From Verpa conica (Eukaryota > Ascomycota > Pezizomycetes > Pezizales > Morchellaceae), in assembly GCA_033030425.1 (NCBI GenBank), contig JAUFSD010000025.1, positions 744,001 to 808,000 on the forward strand: a stretch of DNA of 64,000 nt, given 5' to 3'. Positions 11,301-24,800 of the stretch are shown piece after piece. Position 1 is the first letter of the stretch; every line of letters starts with the position of its first letter. The position numbers and the translations under genes are program-made. The notes below the pieces were generated by a model, which worked only from the letters and a program-made list of their open reading frames with translations, made no database searches and was not told where the DNA came from.

Positions 11301-14268
11301 TTGTCAAAAATAGAAAGAAATTACTCTCTAGAGGTCACATGATCAGCGGCAGAAGCACAGACCATAATAATCCCAAAGCCAGGATCTTCAATTACATACT
11401 CAAGACATTCAGATGTGACTGTTGCTTTCTGATTAAGCTGTTTAAAACCCCGTGAGAGACTTTCTACCCACCATGCGGGAGGCATTGTTAGTGAAGAAAC
11501 AAGCGCTCGAGCCCACAACCCCACTACCATGCAGCAAAGACCTCTCATGAAACCAACCACCTTCTAGCTGCGCTTAGAATTTATAACAAGGTTACCGGGC
11601 CCAGAGTGAGATAAACCACCAGGTCCTTCTCCCAGAGTAGATAATGTAGAAAAGCTTCCCTAAGAAAAGCCATCACTGCTCTGTTACGAGTGAGAGACCA
11701 TGATAATGCCTTTCATCGATACACTTATCCTAAGGGGGGGGGGAGGTTACCTGGTGCTATCTCTGTTGATAAGTGGAAACATGAAGGTTACTTGACATCG
11801 ACCTCGTTAGGCGGCCAAAATTAACACTCAGGTTATCACAAATACCCCCACTATATCTATGCACCAATAGAATCTATATGTGAGAAGTTGTTTCCTTGAA
11901 TATGGCGCCATGCCCCTATATTTGTAAGTAAGGGGTTGTAAACTGGCCGCTTTCTTCAGCCGGGAACCCCGAGGCGACAAAGAGGGAAAATTCGGCCAAC
12001 AGCTCGTATAATTCAAAATAATGACCAGTAATCTTTATTCTATGCATTCAGAAGTGTGGCTGCTCGTCCTGGCTGGAAAGCCGTGGTGGTGAGTTGTAAA
12101 CCCACGGGAGCGGTGAGGCCACTATGTATGACTGGAGGAACACGTTACGCAAGAGGTTGATGTCTCCCTTTAAGGGTGTTATGTACCTACACCAGAGTTC
12201 AGGTAAGATTATCCCCGCGGAAATGAAGATTATTGAGTTTTTTTTTCTCGCTCAGATTCATGTGGTGCGAATCCTTACTGGAAGAAGAAGAGGCCTTGCA
12301 TTTCCAGACGCAATTTCCCGCCCGTTTGGCGCCCAGTGGAGCATCCACGATCAATAACAAGCCACCTTGAAAGTTAGCATTGACTGCATGCAAGGCAGAA
12401 AGGCAGAAAAAACTTGCTACGGAGTACATCCGGCGGGAAGATGGCCCGTGGGTTGGTAGTGCTCCCATGGTCGCGGAACTGCCTATCAAATCTTATTGGC
12501 AGCGTATCGGTTCCCCCCACTACCTACGGCATCGTAAATATCAATTTGCTCCACCAAAACCGCCTCCATACTAACAACTGTGCCTCGGAAGGGGAATAGG
12601 TACAAGCCCCACAGGCCTGGCATGAATGCCCAGGTACCAGAGGAGGTACGTACCCCCCTTAGCCATGTAATTTTTTTTCTTTGCTTCTCCACTTTTTCCT
12701 TGTCGAAAGGTGGGCCCATTTTTTCTCCAGCTGATATACCACCTCCCTCCACTCTGGAACTGCATAAATAAGATTCATGAGCCCGGGCTGTAAGTACACA
12801 AACTTCATACCAACAAACATAGGACAGCGTGCTTACATAACAGAAGGTGCGGGAAGGTCATGTGATTTTCTTCGCCTATATTACCCTTGATATAGACGCA
12901 GCAGACCGCGTTCGGCTAAACGCAGGCAGCTCCTGCGAAGTTAGCTCTGCTTTTGCCAGCTCTCTCGCGCGTATGCTGGTGCTCACCACATTGAGTAGAC
13001 CTCCACGAAGCACCAGGTACCCCTTCTTTCCCTCTTCCTTCTGTCAGCACATCATCAGAATCAACACAAACAAAAACACACACAAAAAAAAGAGAGAGAT
13101 CAGGAAAACAGGATTGAATTTTGAAATTTGGAGCAGAATTGTGCTCCTGGGGCGAGCTATGAGTTCCAGCTTACTTCGAATGAAAGCAGGTACCTCTGGC
13201 ATATTTTTCTCCCATTCAACTTGGTGACAGGGATAGCCGAAGAATAAGTTGGACATGACGGCATATGAAATACTAGATGTATACTCTGAATTGTTTTCGA
13301 GTAATAACCCTTTGACTCTGAGCATAGGTTATCTGATTGGTAAACCTCAAAGTACGCTGACATGACTGAAAAAGCGTATTGCGTGAGCTAGAGGCTCAAG
13401 TGCCTCTGATTGGTTGGTTGTAGCGGACATATGTTTCTCCCTAAAGTACAACATCCACACCAAAAGAAAGCAGAATGTATATCTGCAGCTTATATTCAGC
13501 AGTTGAAAACGTTGGGGGATAGGTGAGGAAAATCAGAAAGACCCCCGGCGCTACCACCATACTGGGGGGAGGATAAATTTGGGACTTGATTCGGATCGGC
13601 AAAGCGAGTTTTCAGGAACACCCTTAAGAGTTCGGCTATGGAAATTTAAACATCAAACAGGGAGATATCACAATATCCGGTCTGCCAGAATAAAGCGGGA
13701 ACGACAGAATTTAATTGAATATGAATAAAACTATTTGAACAATAGTTATCTCCGCGAATTCGGGATTCGAAATGAGTGGTGGAAGGATTCCGGAAAGCAA
13801 TAGCACCTAAATATATTCCGACAACAAAACGACTCGCTCAAAAGACAAAAGAAATTAACCGAAAGAATGAATACACCCTACGAAAGCTCGCACGTCAATA
13901 CGAACGGATGTCTATTGCGTGGCTTCTTTCAATTTTTTATTACCCTTAACTCCAGCTGCTTCCATAAATTGATGTATCCTGTCCTGTATACTTATGACCC
14001 CACACTTATATTCTCACCGGACTATTTCTCTCACCGCTCCCACTAACCCGAGGCTCATAATAGGTGTAGCTCGAAGACAGACCTTTCAAATTATAGCTTT
14101 GAAAGGTCTTTCTAGAATTGCGCTTATTATGGATTGGGTGGGTTGGGTGGGCTGGGCTGTTTGCGTCCGATGGAGATGTATCTGAATAGAGGAAATGGTC
14201 AACCATGGATTCTTATTTTTTGCTTTCTTTTGTTCTTTGTTTTTCGGCAGTGAAGTGTTGACAATGAC
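8398..14268. other. Gene-poor region (~5.9 kb)
   Basis: I find no supportable gene on either strand. The ORFs are short, lack recognisable motifs and do not join through plausible introns. An imperfect hairpin lies at about 8575-8615 just after the upstream gene. Simple tracts include a poly-A run near 9610 and CA/AG-rich sequence at 13066-13100. A perfect 12-bp-stem hairpin at 14079-14109 is listed separately. The rest looks like decayed intergenic DNA. Confidence 0.55.
14079..14109. repeat. Perfect 12-bp hairpin 3' of the methyltransferase gene
   Basis: AGACCTTTCAAA (14079-14090) is followed by a 7-nt spacer and its exact reverse complement (14098-14109). It lies about 160 bp past the stop codon of the minus-strand methyltransferase, so it could fold in that 3' UTR. 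It could equally be the tip of a decayed inverted repeat. No function can be assigned. Confidence 0.6.
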
Positions 14269-15813
14269 TTACAGTCCAACATATGGCTTGATGGCTTTAT
14301 TATCCAACTCCTGTCGCAATCGTGCCGCCATGACCCGGATCTCGTCTATAGACATTCCGAATTTATCTCTGAATGGAATTTGCAGGTGGCCTTCAATACC
14401 ATCTTTATAGGCTTCGCCGTACATTTCGCCAATCTCACTTCTTTCCTTGTCTAGTCAATGGGTTAAAAGAAGTTAGCACATCCTTATAAATAAACACCAG
14501 CCCATCATGGTTTTAAATCAATCCATGTACACTGAGCATAGGTAGCTTTAATAGCTTTCAATCAACACTTCTATTCTCTTTCCTTGTTCGAGGGCACAGC
14601 TATGTTTGGCGATGGTAGCAGTAACACACTGTAGTAAAATGCGGGAAGAATTAAATGGGTTGACTAACCTGTAGGCCACCCATTTAAAGGTAATTGTATC
14701 ATTCTATTTTCTATGTCGATCAACCCAGCATCTCTCATCATGGCATCAAACTTTGTTGGAGCTCGTGGGTCCTTCGTATCTTCAACAGAACTAAAATAGT
14801 TGGAAGACATTTCACGAAGGATATGGTCTTCGGTGATCATGCCATTATCGGATTGAATCATGTGGTAAATTTCGATAAGTTGAAGCCATCCTCCTGGCTT
14901 GAGAATCCTAAGTTTATTGAGACATGTTAACGAATCATACAATAAGTCTACCTTTTCAACAATAGGCTAAGTCGCTTGTGGGTGATTACAACCAAGTTTC
15001 AAAATTTTAATGAGTAGGATTTCTAACGGAAACGTGTACACACTTACCGAGCACAATCCTTAACGTATGATGGCCACCGAGTCTTTTTAATACCAGTAAC
15101 GACATCACGAGATTGAATAAAGTCAAACTCATTGCTTTGGAACGTGAAAGGTTGGTTCAGATCATCGATCTTTTGGTTAAAGTAAGAGCATATCGTTAGC
15201 CCTTTGAGTCCTTTTTATTTAGGATCATCCGGAAGGTTACTCACTTGAAGCCACAAGTTTGGAGCCATTTCTTCTGGCATCATATGGGGGCTAATATCAA
15301 TACCGAAAACCTAGAACCTCTTGTTAGAAAAGACTAATAATGTCGATTTCATTTCCTATGAACCAACATCACAATCTGGATATTCTTCCGCGGCATCCAT
15401 TGCCCAATTCGCAGCACCAAATCCACAGTCCAAGATTCTCTTCGGCTCGGTGATGGGAGGAAATATCAATCTCTTTTTGAAAACGAGCTTGAATACCCTG
15501 TGCATCTTTTCAAGCCTCTCTCGCTCGTCCTGAACAGGTTCTCAGCTTCGGTCGAATATAGTTAAGACTGAGCGTCGAGGGGAACACGGTTTTGGATACC
15601 TCATCGACAGGAGTGAAAGAAATCCCATTCTCCAGTGCCCACTGCTGGTACCCTCTTCCATTGATCTCGATAGTTGTTTTGTAAATAGGGTCAAGCGGCC
15701 AGGTTTCAGACTCTGGGTTGCTTTGGTCGATATCGGAGCTACTACTCCAACAAAACCCACGCAAATGAGAAAGTAGAAAAATAAGTAGGGGAGGAGATTT
15801 TGGTATACCTCAT
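14269..15813 (-). CDS. LaeA/UMTA-type SAM-dependent methyltransferase
   Basis: The gene is rebuilt from seven exons (minus strand): 15813-15809, 15741-15600, 15529-15368, 15310-15245, 15169-15048, 14907-14669 and 14450-14269. This gives 305 residues with no frame break, and all introns are GT...AG. Motif I (ILDCGFGAANWAMD) lies in exon 3, the acidic strand VFGIDISP in exon 4, DDLNQPF...FDFIQSRDVV in exon 5, and LKPGGWLQLIEIYHMIQ in exon 6. The C-terminus RLRQELDN...YVGL is the usual family ending. The family is a large fungal group of class-I methyltransferases related to LaeA; substrates are mostly unknown. LaeA regulates secondary metabolism, but most relatives, probably including this one, are not true LaeA. 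The first exon is only 5 nt (ATGAG), and its acceptor is ambiguous (AGs ending at 15745, 15742 and 15739, all in frame). The gene is isolated in a gene-poor region. Confidence 0.85.
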
Positions 15814-18800
15814 CTTTTTTGCTGTTGTTCTAACTTAGAGTTGATTTTGATTCCACAGGACTAAAGTTGCCGGGGAACCGTGAATATATTTGCAAATCTC
15901 TGTTGGACGCTGAGATTTACTGGATTGGTGCTGCTACCGTGGTGGACAGAAGAGGGCACGGCAACACCACTAGTTAAAAGAGCACACGCACACACACAGA
16001 ACAACACAACACGGGGCTATTAAAGGTATGAAAAGAGTCGGGGATTGGCACCCCCCGTCCGGACTGCAGCAACAATCGTCTTATAGCTTGTCCTGCACTC
16101 TTGTGACCCAACCGTTCGGGCATGCATATCTTGGTTGGGTTGCCGCGATAACCCCCGGTCCTAGCTCTGTGATGTCTGTTCATGCTATAGAACTACCTGT
16201 TATGGAGAGAACTTCAAACCGTGGAATTGGGAATTGGGAATTCCAAAGACGTGAGCTAGCACCTGTTTCAAGGGATCTTTGTATAAAGAGGAACCGAGGG
16301 CCCGTTTCTGTCTGCCGTTAGCCTCACATTTTCGTACTTGCCTTACTCCGGGAAAACGGTGTCTGTGCGCAAGAGCGGACGAACCCATCCCCCACCTGTA
16401 AGGCACGCTTAGAGGGATCGAGGAGGGAAGTCTGTTTTCCAGGCAGTGCGCCGAGCCTGCAGGTATGAGCCGAGGGGGTGTGTGGTGGAGGGCTCGCATC
16501 AGACAATTGAGTTTGAGCTTAAGGCCTCGAGTCTCTGAAACGAACCACAGCAAAAAAAAATGCTTATTGAATATCGAGAGCTGAGATAGCTACAATTTAT
16601 TATACATATCTTCACCTTCAAGGTTATGGAGAACTCCTTTTGAGCGGAGTGGACCAAGCAGCTGGTTCAGAAATTTGTGTGGGTGGCCCCCGATCCAAGA
16701 CCAGGGTCTCGGGATGCCTCATTCCACCTTTGACACCCAGTCAATCCTTCATAGTTGTAACAGGTATGAAGTCGCTCTGAGATCAGACGTTGCACAGTCA
16801 TCTCCGCGGCTTCGCATGTCTCTCCTACTTACTCCACTTCCTTCAATGGCTTCCCGCCGATTTGGTAGCGAGCAATTCCAGACTTTTAGATATTCTTTTT
16901 GAGTTACGCACAGTCCTCCCTAACTAAGCATTCCCATTTTTTAAAAAGCGTGTCGGAGAAATTTTTCGCACCAGGTCTGACCACCAGAATGTTCCACAGG
17001 TTCGGCAGCTTCGGGCATTGCCGTCACTCGGCGTTTTGACGTTGGTATCCTCTTTGGTCGATATCTTTTTTAGGGTTCTAGGATAAATTGACTAACTAGA
17101 TTAATACTTTTCCTGAGGATAGTACAACCATGAAAGATGAAAAATTAAAAATAATAATAACAATAAAACGTTATCAAAAAGCAAGGACGGAGCAATGTCA
17201 ACATTCGTCCATGCCTAGAATTTCGGATCTTCCATGTCTGACCCTGAGCGTTCTCAAGCAGCGCAACGCTATACGGGTCTGTGAAACACACATTCGACAC
17301 CGGGCACGTAATTTCATACGTACTTATATTACGACACGTGCTACGGTTTATGTTTTGATCGCTTCCTGGATAGGCAGTCATTCAAATTGAAGTACTCTGG
17401 TATGAGCAATATTTTCTACAGCACCCTTAGGTCTAGAGATCGGTCACTACATTCAAGATGAGGCGAGACAAAGGTACAGAAGTAGTATTAATAATAACAA
17501 AGTCCGCTTGCAGTCCCCGATGTGCATATAGGCCTATCTGTCCGTGTGACAAAAAGCTAGTGCGCATTTTCTGATCTGCCACTTATGTCTATGCTACTAG
17601 TGCCTTGACGCGGTAGGCTCGAACTATCGGTTGCGTACGTGAGTGTTTATAAAGAGGCATCACGACTCGTATACAATTCGCACCAAACATCTAAGTAGGA
17701 TGAGGGAAATCCAATTCCCTCACCCGTCTTGCAGGACACACAACCGAAGGAATAGTACCTTCGTCATTGAAGTAGTCAGTGCAGGGGTCACACACTGCTC
17801 TAATTTAGCGAGCATGTAGTGGCCTCCACCAACCCATTTCATACGGTGTCTTTCCACCAACGGGATCCTGCCCTCGATCTGCCGTTAAGAAGTGCAGGTT
17901 CATGCCAGGGGCCCTGTGCCATAAAGCGGTCTTGCCCAGCTATCTTTGACATCTGTAGTATATAGGTCCCGAGCCCGACCTACGAATGAGATCTAGGGCC
18001 GGGGATGACAGGGTATGTGCTCCACAGCCCGTCTGGAAAATTGACGGCGGGTCTTTTTTGTACTGGATGATCCTTGTGAGTCGGCCCTTCCTGGGTAGAA
18101 AGAGTGACAGTATCCCGTTTGCCCTTCACCAGTGATCTCAATTATTTTTCTTTCCCTGCATGTCCGCCCCTGACTGGTCTTTATTCATGCATTTCTTTCC
18201 CCAATTAAGAACTTACTTTCCCCTCTACGCCTTTGGAGTGGTTGTTACGGTCAGTCATTACTCCTCTCGCGAGCCGAAATTGGGGAGTCGAAAGGTCTGC
18301 GTGGTTTATTTTATCGCTTACCAGCCCTCGGAGTACCCAGCGTGAAGCTTATGCGGGTCTGTCACGTGCACCTAGAAATTGAATACATGTAACTTACATA
18401 GGTGGCTATGGGAAATCCTTGTTCAACATTATACACACCTTTTTACTAGCGAATGGCATCCACTCTACTGCTAGTTCTGGAATTTTATAAGTTAGTCTAT
18501 AACCGAAAGATCGTTGCGTTGGTTATTGCTTTTGCCGGCTTGCATTCCAAAAAATAACAAGACTTTACTGGTAGGAACAGGTCATTTTATCGACTCGATT
18601 GGACTCGTGAGTTCCCGTCACATTTTTTTATTTTTTTGATGAATTGGCAACATATTTACTAGGTAGAAGCTATGAGAGCAAGAGACGATCATCAGCCATC
18701 TCATATCTTCAAGACCAGTGTACGAGAAAGGGGCAGACTGTGACTAAAATCTCGCGCGATCTATGACCGACAGAGCACCTATCTCCGTTGTACACAAGTC

Positions 18801-21800
18801 TCTCTCCCGTCTTTTAGGATCCGAGTACAGGTGCAATGTTAGGCGTCATCGCCCGGTAATAAATTCGGAAAGAGATGAGAAAACTTGCCTCTGCCCTACG
18901 AAACTTAATTGTTCTTTCTAGAGCATTATAGGGGGCAAATGGTTATCATTGTGCGTCCGGATAGGAAGATAGAGGGGATAGAGGGGATAGAGGAGAATAT
19001 CCCCGACCTTTTGTCAATCCGCCTTTTCCGTAGAAATTACACTGGATCTGTGTACGCCAAGTACTGCGATGCACTGAATAGTTGTGCAGGAAAAAAATGT
19101 CCAGTTCTCTAAAGAAGTTTGCTTCATATACCGATTGGGTGACCTTTTATGGGGGGACGCGTGCCGGATCTGATCCTTACCGGGAGAACTCCACTATGAC
19201 GTGACCTAAACCTACTACTGCTGGGAAAGACCTTGGACAGGCCTGTAAGACGGATGTCATTGTTATAAACCCTTGTGTCAAAGACATTTTAGTCCTGGCC
19301 AGGCAGTGGGGAATTCGGGTATTAAAGACCCAAGGCCTTGCATGTAAAAGCCCCAGCGGCTTATTGAGCTCAAATGCAATGCGCATTTCTTAAAGCCTCA
19401 GTAATTCCGGAATCAATCAGCACCGCTCTTCTAGAGATTGAGAGTAGCCACTGTCAAATCTACCTATATTTTCTGCAACCTTGTCTTTGCTCCTGGAAAA
19501 CCAGGTGGAAGTACTGCTATAGAAGTTAGCCACGTAACATCTTAATTTAAGGTGAGGGGAAACGGTGGCAAATATCTTGAAGTAATCCCTGGTACCTATG
19601 CAAGTTTCTCACTACATATTTTTGCTTTGTATCAGGAACCGCTTAAAATGCTGTGTTACTCAAATGTTTGCTCCTTATGGGGGGGTGTTTAGTGACTAAC
19701 CTGTATCTAGAAACTCGAAGAGGTGATAGCCTATAGTCCCGCGGTCACTAACGGGGGTCGAACTATAAACTCATCTACCGCTTTTCAACATACTAAGTCG
19801 ATAATCAAACACCATATCTGCTGATGACTAGATGCAAATTGTAGCACTAGATTCACAATTTATTCTTTTACGGTTGATGGCGGGACCCTTATTCCATTAC
19901 GTTACGTTTAGAGGTCAAATATTTTGAGTGACCCTTAGGCTAGAATAAGTACACTGTGGTCAGTTTATATTTTTTATAATGTCTATGCCTTTAGTACGTT
20001 CCAAACAGCTTTTCTTTTCTTCTACAGCACTTCTAAATAGTTACGGGTGGAGCTTACTTTGTGTTTGCATAACCTTCTAGATGACTTGCATAGAAGCATC
20101 TCCATATGGTTTGTGCTGCTTCCGTGGCAGTTCAATTGTAGATATGACTAACCTTATTAAGCCGACAACCACAACCTATTTTGAAAATCCAGGATATGAC
20201 ACAATGGAAGGTTTTGGGGAACAAAAATAACCGCGGCGGCTGCAAGGCTGGGGCACGCAATATGCATGCTCTAGATTGGAGCTTTAGACATATCTACCTT
20301 TTCTTGCCCTATTATTATCAAAGTAACCGGTTTATCGAAACGATTGTGGGAATGCGTTCTTCGATCGCTAGCAGGAACTCGAAACCTGAAATTTACAACG
20401 AAGGAGTAAGTTCGAGTAACGGCTAGCTTAAGATGGGAACACAGATGAGACATTGGAAGCTCGTCATCACCCGCCGACGGCTAGCAGGGAGCTACAGTCA
20501 AATATCATGGTAATCTACACCGTCCTGCATCAATATTTTAGGGTTGTGGATTTCGACTCACCTCAAACCTAGGTACCTAGCTAAGACAAATTTATCTTGG
20601 CTGACCGGCCGCCACCAACCAGCCCGAGCAGAAAGCATTTGGCGGCGTTTTTGTTTCATATAGTGGCGGCTACGCTTCTGTTTTATATCGAAGATTCCAC
20701 GATTTTTCGAGTCTCTCAAAAAAAAGTTTTATTTGTCATTATGCCCGACTTTTCAAGTGGAGACACGTTACATGACACGTCTGATAATCCTGTTTGGATA
20801 ATAAGTAAGGTGACGTATCGTTTTTTTCTTCTTTTCTCCCTTACTGAAGAACAAAGCGAATATATCAAGAAATACGACAAGTCTGTTGGATACTATTTTG
20901 GATGCTTGATGATGGGATGAAGTTGATTGAAGCTTTGGTGTCGTCTGAGACCGACCTGGTAACAGGTAATATTGGTGTCTGATCTACGCATGACCGGATC
21001 GGACCACCGATTGCTCATCGGGTTTTAACGAATGGGGAATCAGCGCCCGAGCACCGATTTTACAAGTTGGTGCCAGCATGTTGCAGCAAGTGGCATGAAG
21101 CCGGGATGGAGAAACAAACCCTCGGGACCTAACTGGCGGTAACGTGTTGAGATTGCATTGTGGGTTCACGGAATGGCAGGGGAGTGTTGTTTGTTCCAGA
21201 AAGGAGGTCAAAGCAAAGCCGGAACTGTACAATCCTCAGGGCACAACAGAAGCGGAAAATAATGGTCTTTTGTTTCCAGACCTTTGCGATCATTCCTCAT
21301 GACTGGATTACGTCTATCTCGCTACGGCAGGGTAGCAATAACTCAGCCCAAAGAAGAAGAAAAATACCCACAAGCACAATTACATAGGGCTATAGTGCTC
21401 GTAAACTGTGGGAACCATGGAACTATTCCAGCATCGCCCCCTGATTACTCGGGTCGGGTCATCACTAGCTCAAAGGGACGATCTACTTGTTTACCAGTAG
21501 ATCTGCAACAATTTCTCCAGCCGATCGGATACGACAACTTGTGTCTAGCGTTACCGGCCGCTTGGGTCGCCCTATCCGCGACCCGGTGAAACACCCATAA
21601 AGTGCTGAATCACCGTACCACTATCATAAGGTATGATATTCTCTTAGAAGCAGGGAGGGGACAGGGAGAAAAAAGGAAACGTTTACCGCACTTGTTCACC
21701 CAGTTATTTTGATCTATGGTGTAAACTGGTTCTCTGAAATTTGTTGCCTATTTTGGCGTAACTTTGAGAGGTTCATGGACAGACATGAAAGACTCGCTAA

Positions 21801-24800
21801 ATACGGCTCACGACACCCACGAAACCTACAAAAACAACTGAAACACACAAACATAGAAGGTGCAAAGATTCAAAGTTTTTCTTTCGAGTTCAGTCCTGTG
21901 GGGGGGACTGAGACACGGATACGAATACTTGTTGTGTCTAGTATTGTTGCTCGTAACGTCTTTATAGGATGGCGACCATTTTGGAAGCGAGGGTGTCAAT
22001 TGATCCACTGCTCTTATCCAACCATAGTCAGTCAAAACGATAGCGCCCAAGCCGTCGGGAATTGCCCCCCAAGAATACAATTCCGAGCTATTCGGGTAGG
22101 TATAATTATTGTTTCAGTCCCCCCTTAGTGGAGTCAACAATTACCTAGTTATTCGAGTGTTGTGATATGGTGCCTCACTCGATAGGGTTATGACCACTCA
22201 TATGTGCCCCCACCCAAGAATTGCACCTGTAAGCTCGGAACGGCCCGCACTTGTGGGGGTTCTTTTTTCTTTCTTTTTTATTTATTTTAATTCTTGTGTA
22301 AGATTAAGGGTCAAATACAAGGAGGGAGGTCATTCACTACTCAAGTGGGTAATGCACCGGAAAAGTCCGTGAATAATGCCGGCTCGGTACGTACTTGATA
22401 TGGATGGTGGTCGGATACGCAGAATTCTGTCCAACATCAAGGGTCATGAGTTAAAGTAGTACGGTGGGTACTATTATGTCTTCCGGGACTAGAAAAAGAA
22501 GGATTAAGCCCTTATATCACATATTTCTATCTAGGCCCAAGTACTAAGTCACCAAGGTAATTTCCTGCCTTGCATTGTCTCGCTTTTTCTTTAGGCTTAT
22601 GCAGAGCTACGGGTGCTCGATACTCGTACGGCTTAGGCTGCCATACAAAGGATTTTGTGGTTTATGCGGGCAATATCAGGGTTCTAGATACTAGAATTAT
22701 CAAATAAACCACCATACCTCGGCAAGGTGAGCCTCGACTCAGGGTGATTAGCAGTAATGCACTAAAGGTTGATCTGAACGTCATGTGGATAATATGAAAA
22801 GGGGATATAGGTGTTATTTTATGGCTAGGTATCCAGCCAATTATACCCTGGTCATTGATTCTCCTGTTGGGAATATTTGTAGTGTGTTAATGCATGGATT
22901 ATCACTCGCTAGATCCATGATCTTGGTTACCTACGGTTACTTGAGATCACCACAGTCCTCTACTTTGGTTGAATTTGTATTCCGGATATAAGAATTAGGA
23001 TTAATGCATGCATGTTAAACAAATCAAGCATCTATATACCAGGTCACAGGTAAATTTCTAGTTAGCTATTGGAACTAGCCTGGGTTGCGCATGCTGCCGG
23101 TACTTTTTTAATTCATAGAAGTTTACTCTATCATCACTGTCGAAGGTCTAGCCTCTCAACGCAGCATCCAGAAAATGAAGCAACTTAATTAGGAGATTAT
23201 GAAAACAAAATATCAATAATGGGGCTATACCCGCTCATATTTTGTTGGTGCCCAAAAGGGACTACATTTGTGATCTGGCGAACAGACCCTTGAGGCTGCG
23301 GTCGCCTCGGTATACCTAACATCAATAAATAAATCAATGCGGCACGCTCAATTTATACCTAAAATCGGATAAGAATCCAGTGGACTCAGTTCCGTTACAC
23401 AGTAAAAGCGGGGGAGTAGTTAGTCGGTGCTTTAGCAGATCGCATATCTCCGTATCAAAGCAACGGTTCGAGTTGTTTGGAGAGCAGTCAGGCAGAACTT
23501 GGAGCAACTGAGTAACATCTTGTGATGTATGTGCCAATGGGGTTCATCGGAACGTTCTATATTTTGTGTGTAAGTCTGAACTTTTGTGGTCGGATATCCA
23601 AAAGGTCGCTTTTTAATCTCGGGATATCCGAGAATCTCCCCTAGATGCTTCTTTTGATTGGTGCGGATGGAGATGCCCGTTATGCAATAGTTCTGAACTT
23701 AGGGGGGCTCCCGGGGGAGGGGTTAGGTATAGTGGCTATTTAAAAGCAACCTTCTGGCTATTGGTCGATAAACTCTTTCCCTACTATTCTAGCATGCCCC
23801 TTTCGACAACATTAATAATGAAACATAACAGTAGCGGATTATTCTATTTCTACTATGTCTATCGGGCTTAGTATCGACCTTTGCGGGTTAAATTTAGACA
23901 AACATTTATGCTAAAGGCTTGAAACACTGCTTAATCATCAGATCTCACTCAGTGTTATAAGTTGTCAACCTCGTATTGTGAATTCTCTGGTTTATGCAAC
24001 CAGATAGGCTTAATCTAGAGGTTATGGTGTTCTGTACTAGTGTATATGTTTTAAAAAGCCGTGAGGCTAAAGTATAAGACGACCCGGAGATGCAGTACGT
24101 ATCTACATATATGTTATCTGGACTTCACCTGCTACTGAAATTATGATTATATTAATGGGGAATAAATAGAGAATGTTCGAATTCACTTGATTGATTAACT
24201 TGTGGATTCCTTCAATGGCTCTTTTATAATATCGAGACATTCGTTTTACTCAGATATATCATTAGCTATATGAATCGATAAGCTGGTATATCCAGGGTTA
24301 CCTAATTAAAGGTTTGAGCATATACGCAATAGACCTAATAATACCAATTCGAAGAGCCAGATCTAAGTATGAAGTGCCGGGTTTAGTGAAAAAGGCATGT
24401 ATAAGTGCTGACAACCAGCATTCTTATACTTGAATTTACCACCGGTAGCAGATTAGCTTTTGATTGATTTACGCTTCTGTATGTACATGTAGTTACGTGT
24501 ACAAGATGGGATAAAATATTGCGTGGGGAATGGTAAAGTATTAATGGCCTTTCCCCAGAAATTCGGAATTTTCTCGTACAGCCGTGCCAAACAAGCCTTG
24601 AAGTCCTCTCACAAGGTATATGTGTATAATAGTGACGTTGATCTTGAGTAGTATAATATATACAGGCCTTCACCTATTGCAGTTGTTTCTGATATCCCCT
24701 CTGATACCCAAGAAATTTTTCTTACCTGGAACCTCGACATTTGGCAGGTCGGGCGCTCTAAGTATATTCGAGACAGTAAGGCTGATGATTCGTAGCTCTG

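Noticed and set aside
21709..22128. 139-codon ORF in the desert
   Set aside because: No recognisable domain, signal or splice extension; length is within chance for this base composition.
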